A stretch of DNA of 64,000 bases from NCBI RefSeq assembly GCF_051014445.1, contig NC_135141.1:3658001-3722000 (forward strand), written 5' to 3'. This document shows positions 9,322 to 17,800 of the stretch, one piece after another; the stretch's first letter is position 1, and every line of letters starts with the position of its first letter. The notes below the pieces were generated by a model. The model worked only from the letters and a program-made list of their open reading frames with translations. It searched no databases and was not told the origin of the DNA. The position numbers were made by a program, and so were the translations under genes. The DNA is from Colletes latitarsis (Eukaryota; Arthropoda; Insecta; Hymenoptera; Colletidae).

Positions 9322-9836
9322 TCGTGGGGAAAATCTTCGAAAGACTCCCTCCCACCTCCTTGGGGAGAGGTGGGAGGCGTGTGTGGGATTCCCCGCGCCC
9401 GTACAACGACAGGCGCGGGACCTACCCACTAAAAACCCCACGGTGACCCTTCGGCACGCTTTGGGAGGATACCGGGAATCGCTCGAAGCATTCTTCCGGT
9501 ATCCTCCCCGTGCCCGCGCTTTCGCGCCCATCCCCCGGGGGGACAATCGGTCCCCCCAGTAGACACACTGCCTCATAGCGGCGGGACGGGGCCACTCCAT
9601 CCCGCCGCTATCCGTCCCGGGGCCGCGTTTAGTGGCGGCTGCGAGCCCCAACTCGCAACCGCCCGCGACCCCGTTTCCATCCCTCGGCGGCCGGGCGTTC
9701 ATGGCCGCACCAGACCGCCGAGGGTGCCTCCCCTTGCGTCGGACCGGTAGGGGAAGGCACTCCTACCCCCAACCGGTCCGACCCGGCGCCGCCTGGCGGG
9801 AGGAGGGTCCCCTCAGGACCGCCCTCCCAGCCTAGG
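9321..9836 (-). other. Element 2 3' UTR with five strong stem-loops
   Basis: This noncoding stretch between the ORF2 stop and the A tail contains five perfect inverted repeats in a row: 9348-9358 with 9367-9377 (11 bp); 9463-9475 with 9496-9508 (13 bp, 20-base loop); 9575-9586 with 9600-9611 (12 bp); 9681-9690 with 9715-9724 (10 bp); and 9738-9748 with 9772-9782 (11 bp). R2 and several R1-clade elements depend on 3' UTR structure for recognition by their own reverse transcriptase, so these are candidate recognition hairpins. The stems are seen; the role is inferred. Confidence 0.8.
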
Positions 9837-12800
9837 TCATCCGCCACGCCGAGGCGGCCGCCCGCGACGCCTCGCGACCGGGCGACGACCTCGGGCCACC
9901 GCACGAGCGCGCGCTTCAGCACGCCGCTGAAGCTCGCGCTCCCTCCCCGCGGCCTCCTTCTGCAACATTACGTTCTCGCAGAAGGAGGCCACGGCCCTCC
10001 ACTTCTCCTCGCTGCCGAGCATGGCGCGCACCACGCCCGGCAGCGAGACATCCCGCCCGACGACGCCGACCAGGACACGGCGCTCCCCCTCCCACGCGGG
10101 GCATACCTCCAGGGTATGATCCGCCGTGTCCTGCTCAGCGTCGCAGTGGCAGCAACGCGCCGTCGGCTCCTTCCCTATCCGGCACAGGTATCTTCCGAAG
10201 CTGCCATGCCCGGAAAATACCTGTGCCAGCCGGTAGGTGAGGCTGCCATGGCCTCTGTCCAGCCACTCCTTCAGGAGTGGCCGAACAGCCCCGACAGTCC
10301 GGTGCCCCGCGGTTGGCAGAGCCAGCCGCTCCTGCCACGCGAGCAACACGGACTGCCGGGCCTGGCGCTTCAAATCGCCCCAAGCAGGTTCCTGCCCGCC
10401 CGGGACCGCCCCCACCCCCGCGCGACGGTCGACGCGGTGCCGGTACATCACCGCGTGCGACCGCGCGAGCAGGTCCATGGGCGGCATCCCCGCTAGAACC
10501 GTCGCCGCCTCATGTGACATGGTCCGATACCCGCGGACGACCCTGAGCGCCATGCGCCTCTGCACCCGACGCAGCATAGTCATGCTGCGCCGGGAGGCAG
10601 CCAGGTCGTCCGCCCAGACGGGGGCCCCGTATAGGGCCACCGACTGGACCATTGCCACATAGAGGCGACGAACTCGGCCCGCCGGGCCCCCCAGGTTGGG
10701 CAGGATCCGGCCCAGAGCCGCAACCAGCCTTTCCAACCTGGGGACCAGGCAGCGGAAATGCTTCTCGAAACGCCAGTGGCTATCGAGGATCAGCCCCAGA
10801 TACCTGATCTGGGGCTTCACCTCGATGTCAGCCCCACCCACCCGAATCAGAGGGGGTGGCGGATCCTGCCGATGTGAATGAAACGCAATCACCTCGGTCT
10901 TATGGACCGCCACCGTCATCCCCATCCCCCTGATCCGGTCGACGACGCGTTGCGACCCCTCCTCCGCGCGACGCATGGCCCTCCCCCAGTGCGCCCCGAC
11001 GGCCAGCACCAGTGTGTCATCCGCATAACACACTGTGCTGACGCCGTCGGGGAGGCCGGCCCGCAACACCGAGTCGTACGCGATGTTCCACAGGAGTGGC
11101 CCGAGGACCGACCCCTGCGGAACACCGCAGTACACCTCCCTCCGCATATCACCATCCCGGCCCGGATACTCGATCCACCTGCCGCGGAGATAATCCCCGA
11201 CGACCGCCCTGAGACAAGGGGGGACTCGATGATATTCGAGTCCCCTCCTTATCTCTTCCCAGGGGAGGGTGTTAAAGGCATTGGCAATATCCAGGGATAT
11301 TGCCAATGCCACCCCTCCCCGGGAGACGGCCGCCTCCGAGAGGGCCCTCACACGACCTATCGCGTCGATAGTCGATCGGCCCCCCCGGAAACCGAACTGG
11401 CAGTCGGCCAGACCGGGATCACCCCGCGACAGGTGCTCGACGAGGCGGGCAGCAATCACACGCTCGAAGAGCTTGCCCACCTCGTCGAGGAGACAAATGG
11501 GCCGGTATGCGGAGGGAGACTCCGCGGGCCGACACTCCTTCCGGAGGAGGACCATCCTCGCCACCTTCCAACTGGGGGGGAATCGCCCGTCCCTCAGGCA
11601 GCGGTCGAACAACCGCCTGAGGTCGGCCCCAAGGACGCCCTGGGTCAAGACCCAAACCCGGCCGGGCACACCATCGGGACCCGGGGCCGTGTTACGAACC
11701 CCGAGCCGTCTGATGGCCGCTGCCAGCTCCTCCTGCGTGACCCCCAGCTCGGCCGTCCACTCCACTGGGACAGCCGCCGCCGCCGGAGGACGCGGTCCCC
11801 TCTCCCCAATTGGGAAGAGTGTATTGACCACGTCCTCCAGCAGCCGGGGGTCAAGACCCTCGGTGACGGGGGGCGCCCACGGGCGGAGCTTATTCAGCAC
11901 CACCTTATATGGGCGCCCCCATGGATCGTCATCAAGGGTCTGGAGGAGCTCCTTCCATGCCTGGGTCTTGGCCCGTTTTATGGCGACCTGCAGAGCAACC
12001 CGCGCCACGCGGTATGCTCCATACAGATCATCAGCTGCCCTCGCTCGCGCCACGCCGTCGCCTGTACGTTGTCGACGGCGCGCGCGGGTGTACTGGCGTC
12101 GGGCGCGGACAGTCGCGACTCGCAACTCCGCGATCGCGTCCGACCACCAGTACACCGCCCGGCGAGGAGAAGCCCGCCCGACCCGAGGCATCGCCGCGTC
12201 GCAAATACCCGCGACCAATGCTCCGAGCCGGGCGACCTCCTCCTCTATGCTCGGCAACTCGGCCGCTCCCTGCGGCCAAGTTGCAGCGAGGGCAGCTGCC
12301 ATCAGGGCGTCCTTGTCCAGGCGCCGAAGCGCCCAGCGGCGTGGTGGGGCGCCACGCAGGCGGCCGTGTCGGGATGCACTCGCGGCGGCAGAGACCTCCA
12401 TCCGGATGTACCGGTGATCGGAGAGTGTCTCTGCCCCCGCGACCACGTGCCAACCCGACACCATGCGCACGGCGTTGGGGGTCGCGAATCCAACATCCAC
12501 GATGGACCCCCCATATCGCCGCACGCATGTGTTCTCCGACCCCCGGTTCAATACCCGGAGGTCGAGCCCCGCCGCCCAATCGCCCAGGATCCCGCCGCGA
12601 ACGGAGGTCCTGGGGGATCCCCAAGCCACCGACTTGGCATTAAAATCCCCCAGGACCAGCACCGGCCGGGCCGCGTAGCGCTGCACGCATGCCGCGACCT
12701 CGGCCAAGTACAGCTCGAACGCAGCGTGACCGCTACGGGGCGAAATGTAGCACCCCACCACAGCGACTCCCCCCCAGTCCACGGCGACGAATCCCCGACC

Positions 12801-13019
12801 GCGCTCCAACAAGGAGAACGGTGGGGACCCGTCGCCCCCTCCCCATACCGTCGCCACCAAGCCGTCCGCGTCGCCCACCCAATGAGGGTGATCAGGGACG
12901 CGGTACGGCTCGGCGGCGACCGCCAGGCCAACCCCCCACTCCGCGAGGACTTGGGACATCAAGTCCTGTGCCGCGCGGCAGTGGTTGAGGTTGGCCTGGA
13001 GGAGGAGGCGGGGCGGCAT
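9837..13019 (-). CDS. Element 2 ORF2: AP endonuclease, reverse transcriptase, CCHC protein
   Basis: An intact 1060-aa polyprotein that would nick target DNA and copy element RNA onto the nick in the nucleus. Endonuclease domain, residues 1-210: NLNH (10-13), AEPYR (36-40), GDFNA (124-128), SDH (200-202), the expected AP-endonuclease catalytic set. Reverse transcriptase, about 430-760: APGPDG (446-451), FPPSWKVARMVLL (480-492), FGFRGG (543-548), SLDIANAFN (575-583), GVPQGSVLGP (632-641), catalytic YADD (665-668), YLGLILD (740-746). A C-terminal finger C956-C959-H968-C973 is typical of the R1 clade, followed by a very basic Arg-rich tail. The length is normal for R1/TRAS/SART. The start is the ATG overlapping the ORF1 stop. 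No lesion is visible. Closest relative in the window: the broken ORF2 of element 1. Confidence 0.96.
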   Translation of the reverse strand: MPPRLLLQANLNHCRAAQDLMSQVLAEWGVGLAVAAEPYRVPDHPHWVGDADGLVATVWGGGDGSPPFSLLERGRGFVAVDWGGVAVVGCYISPRSGHAAFELYLAEVAACVQRYAARPVLVLGDFNAKSVAWGSPRTSVRGGILGDWAAGLDLRVLNRGSENTCVRRYGGSIVDVGFATPNAVRMVSGWHVVAGAETLSDHRYIRMEVSAAASASRHGRLRGAPPRRWALRRLDKDALMAAALAATWPQGAAELPSIEEEVARLGALVAGICDAAMPRVGRASPRRAVYWWSDAIAELRVATVRARRQYTRARRRQRTGDGVARARAADDLYGAYRVARVALQVAIKRAKTQAWKELLQTLDDDPWGRPYKVVLNKLRPWAPPVTEGLDPRLLEDVVNTLFPIGERGPRPPAAAAVPVEWTAELGVTQEELAAAIRRLGVRNTAPGPDGVPGRVWVLTQGVLGADLRRLFDRCLRDGRFPPSWKVARMVLLRKECRPAESPSAYRPICLLDEVGKLFERVIAARLVEHLSRGDPGLADCQFGFRGGRSTIDAIGRVRALSEAAVSRGGVALAISLDIANAFNTLPWEEIRRGLEYHRVPPCLRAVVGDYLRGRWIEYPGRDGDMRREVYCGVPQGSVLGPLLWNIAYDSVLRAGLPDGVSTVCYADDTLVLAVGAHWGRAMRRAEEGSQRVVDRIRGMGMTVAVHKTEVIAFHSHRQDPPPPLIRVGGADIEVKPQIRYLGLILDSHWRFEKHFRCLVPRLERLVAALGRILPNLGGPAGRVRRLYVAMVQSVALYGAPVWADDLAASRRSMTMLRRVQRRMALRVVRGYRTMSHEAATVLAGMPPMDLLARSHAVMYRHRVDRRAGVGAVPGGQEPAWGDLKRQARQSVLLAWQERLALPTAGHRTVGAVRPLLKEWLDRGHGSLTYRLAQVFSGHGSFGRYLCRIGKEPTARCCHCDAEQDTADHTLEVCPAWEGERRVLVGVVGRDVSLPGVVRAMLGSEEKWRAVASFCENVMLQKEAAGRERELQRRAEARARAVARGRRPVARRRGRPPRRGG

Positions 13020-13021
13020 TA
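13017..13021 (-). promoter_or_regulatory. TAATG stop/start overlap between ORF1 and ORF2 (element 2)
   Basis: The TAA of ORF1 and the ATG of ORF2 overlap exactly as in element 1, with aattaa just upstream on the minus strand. It matches the UAAUG coupling site of Bombyx SART1. Conservation in two divergent families suggests it is functional. Confidence 0.85.
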
Positions 13022-14653
13022 ATTAATGGCCGCGCCAGCCTCCTCCCGGCCGTCCGTCCCCGTAGCACCGTCCACCTCCATGGAGGACGATGCCACCGCC
13101 CTCGGCACCGGAGCCGGTGCAGCCCGCCTCTTCCTCTCCTTCCGGGAGGGGGGGGAGCACTTCTTGCTCCCCACCCTGTGATCGGCTGGCCTCCCCATGT
13201 CCGCACACAGCGGGCAGTGGGGGGCCGCCGAGCACTGGCTCGCACGGTGCTCTTTGGCACCGCAGCGGTAACACTGACCGCTGCGGTCCACCGGCGAGGT
13301 GCACCACTGCCTCACGTGCCCCAATTCGAGGCAGCGGTGACACTGGAGCGGGCGCGGCGCGAGGATTTCCACTCGCGCCGAAACCCACCCCACCAGCACC
13401 CTCCCGGATTCCGCCACCTTACGGGCGGCGGAGAGGGGGCACCGGGCCCACACCGACCCGAGGCCGGAGGGCGACCTGCGGATCTCTCCGATCCGCAGGT
13501 CCTCCACAGGACAGTCCCCCGCCCTCGCAAGGGCACGGGACACATCCTGTGCGCTGACCGAGTCGTCCAGCCCACAAACGCGCATCTCCGTGCGCTTCGT
13601 GGGCCGGGCGACCCGGACACCTCGCTCGCCCAGCTGCTCCCGGAGCCTCTGGGCGAGACGATCCGCCTTCGCGCCGCCTTCTGCACCGGGGATCTCCAGC
13701 AAGAGACCCCCGGTCACGGCCCTCTTCGCCCTCACGGAGGCGATGCCCAGCTCTTCCAGGGAGATATTCTCCCTGGCGAGCCGCATCGCCTCCGCGAGGG
13801 TCAGGTCGCCCCCCTGCGCAACGGTCAGCGTCACCGCTGCCGTTTTTGGGGGACGACCTGGTCGTGCCTTCCCGACCTTCGCGGCCTTTACCTTGGCCGC
13901 CGGCGGCGGAGGCGGAGGCTGCGGTTGCGAGGCCTTCCTCGCCGCCCGCTTCGCCTTCCGCCCCACCACCTCACTCCACGCCACCCCCCCTTGGGAAGGT
14001 GCTGTGGAGGACGCGACCACCGCGACCACGGGTACACCACCCCCCTTGGGGGTCGCGACCCGGGGCCCTGGTGCCGCAACGCTGGGCGGAGCCTTCACTC
14101 CGCCCTTCTTTGCCTTCCCCGACTGTACCGGAACAGGTCGGGGAGGCACCGCCTTCCTGCTGACCGCTCTTCCGGCGAGGAGCTCCTCCCGGAAGGCGGC
14201 CAGCTTGCCATCAATCATGTCCCCAATCCTCCTCAGAAGATCGTCTTCTGAGGAGGACGGGGACTTCTTCACGGGCGGAGTGCGGGTGGAGGGGCCCGCG
14301 GTGCCCCGCACCACTGCCGCCGCACTCCGCTTATTTAACTCCGCCGAGGGACGCGGCGGTGGAGGAGGAGGGAGGATGGGAGGGAGGGCCGCGCTGTTCC
14401 ACAGCGCCTCTGCCCTCCTCCACCCCTGTCGCTCCTCCTCCTTCCGCCCTCTGAGCTCCCGCGCCGCCTCCCTCATTTCCTCCGCCGCGGCCTTCAGGGC
14501 CTCCGCGCCACCGCTTTTCTGCCCCTTAAAGGCGCAGGCAGCGGCGACTTTCTCCACCCGCCTCAGGGACGAGGAGATCCTCTCCGATATCTCCTCGGTC
14601 ACCTCGTCCCTGAGGCAACTCAGCCTCACCGACGGGCTCATCGCCCCGCCCAC
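13019..14653 (-). CDS. Element 2 ORF1: gag-like zinc-knuckle protein
   Basis: An intact 544-aa frame. Expected role: binding element RNA, forming the ribonucleoprotein and helping nuclear targeting. Seen: a helical, charged N-terminal part with possible coiled coil at about 15-85 (Glu/Arg/Ala rich); a poly-Pro stretch at about 91-101; a basic Ala/Pro/Lys linker at about 165-270; the conserved ORF1 region at about 270-435 (RAVTGGLLLEIPG near 311); then three knuckles C438-C441-H446-C451, C461-C464-H469-C474 and C480-C483-H492-C499, the third with wider spacing. A short basic tail ends in AIN before the TAA. Met5 is an alternative start. The layout parallels ORF1 of element 1 but lacks its long N-terminal half. 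Confidence 0.93.
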   Translation of the reverse strand: MGGAMSPSVRLSCLRDEVTEEISERISSSLRRVEKVAAACAFKGQKSGGAEALKAAAEEMREAARELRGRKEEERQGWRRAEALWNSAALPPILPPPPPPRPSAELNKRSAAAVVRGTAGPSTRTPPVKKSPSSSEDDLLRRIGDMIDGKLAAFREELLAGRAVSRKAVPPRPVPVQSGKAKKGGVKAPPSVAAPGPRVATPKGGGVPVVAVVASSTAPSQGGVAWSEVVGRKAKRAARKASQPQPPPPPPAAKVKAAKVGKARPGRPPKTAAVTLTVAQGGDLTLAEAMRLARENISLEELGIASVRAKRAVTGGLLLEIPGAEGGAKADRLAQRLREQLGERGVRVARPTKRTEMRVCGLDDSVSAQDVSRALARAGDCPVEDLRIGEIRRSPSGLGSVWARCPLSAARKVAESGRVLVGWVSARVEILAPRPLQCHRCLELGHVRQWCTSPVDRSGQCYRCGAKEHRASQCSAAPHCPLCADMGRPADHRVGSKKCSPPSRKERKRRAAPAPVPRAVASSSMEVDGATGTDGREEAGAAIN

Positions 14654-14836
14654 CTCGACGACGGCCTGCCCCGCCCTCTACCTCTTAGAGCCTCTGAGGC
14701 ACCTGGTGGAGGAGAAGGACGAGACTGACGCAGTCTCGTCGTCCTCCTCCACCTTCCACGAAGCCGGGCCAGGCGCTGGAGGCGGCGCGAGCGCCGTCAC
14801 TCCAGTCCCAACACCGCCTTCGTGCTCCCCCTCTGA
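14654..14836 (-). other. Element 2 5' UTR, strongly self-complementary
   Basis: It contains an 18-bp hairpin with two mismatches: core 14718-14726 with 14732-14740 (gacgagact/agtctcgtc, 5-base loop), extended outward to 14708 and 14750. Beside it is a nested structure: 14757-14763 with 14818-14824 (cacgaag/cttcgtg) enclosing 14776-14781 with 14800-14805 (ctggag/ctccag), enclosing 14783-14787 with 14792-14796 (cggcg/cgccg). The function is unknown; control of translation, packaging or 5' processing are possibilities. Confidence 0.72.
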
Positions 14837-14850
14837 TGGCCAACAAGTAT
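14837..14850. repeat. Target-site duplication of element 2, right copy
   Basis: TGGCCAACAAGTAT, identical to 9272-9285. It is followed by gcgaagaaggcaaaatcatg, the normal continuation of the satellite monomer, so the pre-insertion site can be read directly. Confidence 0.92.
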
Positions 14851-17800
14851 GCGAAGAAGGCAAAATCATGAGCCAGATGCGGGCATAAGCCAGACCTAAC
14901 CCAGCCCTAACCTGTTTTATCCTATAAAATATTGATCGAAACCAGGTTTTATTGACTGTTACTGTGTGGTACCACATTACTACGTGATTCAAATCCGAAA
15001 AAACCCAGGATCTGGCCAACAAGTATGCAAAGAAGGAAAAATCATGAGCGAGATGCGGGCATAACCCAGACCTAACCGGTTTTATGCTCTAAAATATTGA
15101 TCGAAATGAGGTTTAGTTGACTGTTTCGTTGTGGTACCACATTACTACGTGATTCAAAACCGAAAAAACCCAGGATCTGGCCAACAAGTATGCGAAGAAG
15201 GCAAAATCATGAGCCAGATGCGTGCATAACTCAGACCTAACCCAGACCTAACGTGTGTTATCCTCCAAAATATTGATCGAAACCAGGTTTAGTTGACTGT
15301 TTCGTTGTGGTACCGCATTACTACGCCATTCAAACAGGGTAAAACCCAGGTTCTGGCCAACAGGTATGCGATGAAGGCAGAATCATGAGCGAGATGCGGG
15401 CATAACCAAGACCTAACTCAGAACTAACAGGTGTTATCCTCCAAAATATTGATCGAAACCAAATTTAATGGATAGTTTCTGTGTGGTACCACATTACTAC
15501 GTGATTCAAAACCGAAAAAACCCAGGATCAGGCCAACAAGTATGCGAAGAAGGCAAAATCATATGCCAGATGCAGGCATAACCCAGACCTAACCCAGACC
15601 TATCCGGTGTGATCCTCTAAAATATTGATCGAAACAAGGTTTAATTGTCTGTTTCAGTGTGGTACCACATTACTTCGTGACTCAAACCCGAAAAAACCCA
15701 GGATCTGGCCAACAAGTATGCGAGGAAGGCAAAATCATGAGCCAGAAGTGGGCATAAGCCAGACCTAACCCAGACCTAACCGGTTTTATCCTCTAAAATA
15801 TTGATCGAAACCAGGTTTTATTGTCTGCTACTGCATGGTACCACATTACTACGTGATTCAAATCAGAAAAAACCCAGGGTCTGGCCAACAAGTATGCGAA
15901 GAATGCAAAATCATGAACCAGATGCGCGCATAACCCAGACCTTACCCAGACCTAACCGGTGTCATCCTTTATAATATTGATCGAAACCAAGTTTAATGGA
16001 CTGTTTCAGTGTGGTACCACATTACAACGTGACTCAAACCAGAAAAAACCCAGGGTCTGGCCAACAAGTATGCGAAGAAGGCAAAATCATGAGCCAGATG
16101 CGGGCATAAGCAAGACCTAACCCAGCCCTAACCTGTTTTATCCTATAAAATATTGATCGAAACCAGGTTTTATTGACTGTTACTGTGTGGTACCACATTA
16201 CTACGTGATTCAAATCCGAAAAAACGCAGGATCTGGCCAACAAGTATGCGAAGAAGGCAAAATCATGTGCCAGATACGGGCATAACCCAGACCTAACCCA
16301 GACCAAACCGGTGTGTTCCTCTAAAATATTGATCGAAACCAGGTTTAATTGTCTGTTTCAGTGTGGTACCACATTACTACGTGATTTAATCCACAGAAAA
16401 CCTAGGATCTGGCCAACAAGAATGCGGAAAAGGTAAAATCAGGAGCCAGATGCGGGCATAACCCAGACCTAACCGGTTTTATCCTGTAAAATATTCATCG
16501 AAATGAGGTTTAATTGACTGTTACTGTGTGGTGCCACATTACTACGTGATTCAAATCCGAAAAAACCCAGGATCTGGCCAACAAGTATGCAAAGAAGTCA
16601 AAATCATGAGCGAGATGCGGGCATAACCCAGACCTAACCCAGACCTAACCGGTGTTATCCTCTAAAATGCGGATCGAAACCTGCTTTAATTGACTGTTTC
16701 ACTGTGGTACCACATTACTACGTGACTCAAACCAGAAAAAACCCAGGATCTGGCCAACAAGTATGCGAAGAAGGCAAAATCATGAGCCAGATGCGTGCAT
16801 TAACTCAGACCTAACCCAGACCTAACGTGTGTTATCGTCCAAAATATTGATCGAAACCAAATTTAATAGTCTGTTTCTGAGTGGTACCGCATTACTACGT
16901 GATTCAAACCCGAAAAAACCCAGGATCTGGCCATCAAATATACTAAGAAGTCAAAATCATGAGCGAGATGCGGGCATAACCCAGACCTAACCCAGACCTA
17001 ACCGGTTTTATCCTGTAAAATATTGATCGAAACCAGCTTTAATTGACTGTTTCAATGTGGTACAACATTACTACGTTATTCAAATTCGAGAAAACCCAGG
17101 ATCTGGCCAACAAGTATGCGAAGAAGGCAAAATCATGAGCCAGATGCGGGCATACGCCAGACCTAACCCAGACCTAACTGGTTTTATCCTCTAAAATATT
17201 CATCGAAACCTGGTTTTATTGACTGTTACTGTGTGGTACCACATTACTACGTGTTTCAAATCCGAAAAAACCCAAAATCTGGCCAACAAGTATGCAAAGA
17301 TGGCAAAATCATGAGCCAGATGCGGGCATAACACAGACCTAACCCAGACCTAACCGGTGTTATCCTCCAAAATATTGATCGAAACCGAATTTAATGGACT
17401 GTTTCAGTATGATACCACATTACTACGTGACTCAAACCCGAGAAAACCCAGGGTCTGGCCAACAAGTATGCGAAGAAGGCAAAATCATGAGCCAGATGTG
17501 GGCATATGCCAGACCTAACCCAGCCCTAACCTGTTTTATCCTCTAAAATATTGATCGAAACCAGGTTTTATTGACTGTTACTGTGTGGTACCACATTACT
17601 ACGTGACTCAAACCCGAAAAAACCCAGGATCTGGCCAACAAGTATGCGAAGATGGCAAAATCATGAGCCTGAAGTGGGCATAAGTCAGACCTAACCCAGA
17701 CCTAACCGGTTTTATCCTCTAAAGTATTGATCGAAACCAGGTTTTATTGACTGTTACTGTGTGGTGCCACATTACTACGTGATTCAAATCCGAAAAAACC

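Larger units (their letters stand above)
9286..14836 (-). mobile_element. Full-length R1-clade non-LTR retrotransposon, element 2
   Basis: An element of 5551 bases on the minus strand, bounded by a perfect 14-bp duplication of satellite sequence and ending in a homopolymer A tail. Order in the RNA sense: 5' UTR of about 183 bases, ORF1 (544 aa, three CCHC knuckles), TAATG overlap, ORF2 (1060 aa: AP endonuclease, reverse transcriptase, C-terminal CCHC), 3' UTR of about 516 bases rich in hairpins, A tail. All coding parts are open. The domain set is that of the R1 clade (R1/TRAS/SART). A 14-bp duplication is what is known for R1 itself. Intact frames, an exact duplication and a long A tail point to a young and possibly active copy. 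It is inserted in a satellite monomer, about 45 bp away (in monomer phase) from the junction of element 1. Confidence 0.96.

Noticed and set aside
10878..13022. A 714-codon open frame on the plus strand, antisense to ORF2 of element 2
   Set aside because: It is the shadow of a GC-rich coding strand; no domain or compositional sense, and the minus-strand frame carries all RT and endonuclease motifs.
1..14836. Endogenous retrovirus or LTR element
   Set aside because: No terminal repeats, protease or integrase; poly(A) end, AP endonuclease and 14-bp target duplication are those of a non-LTR element.
13178..14888. Long plus-strand frames antisense to ORF1 of element 2
   Set aside because: Low-complexity Pro/Arg/Ala translations produced by the GC-rich opposite strand; one even runs out of the element into satellite.
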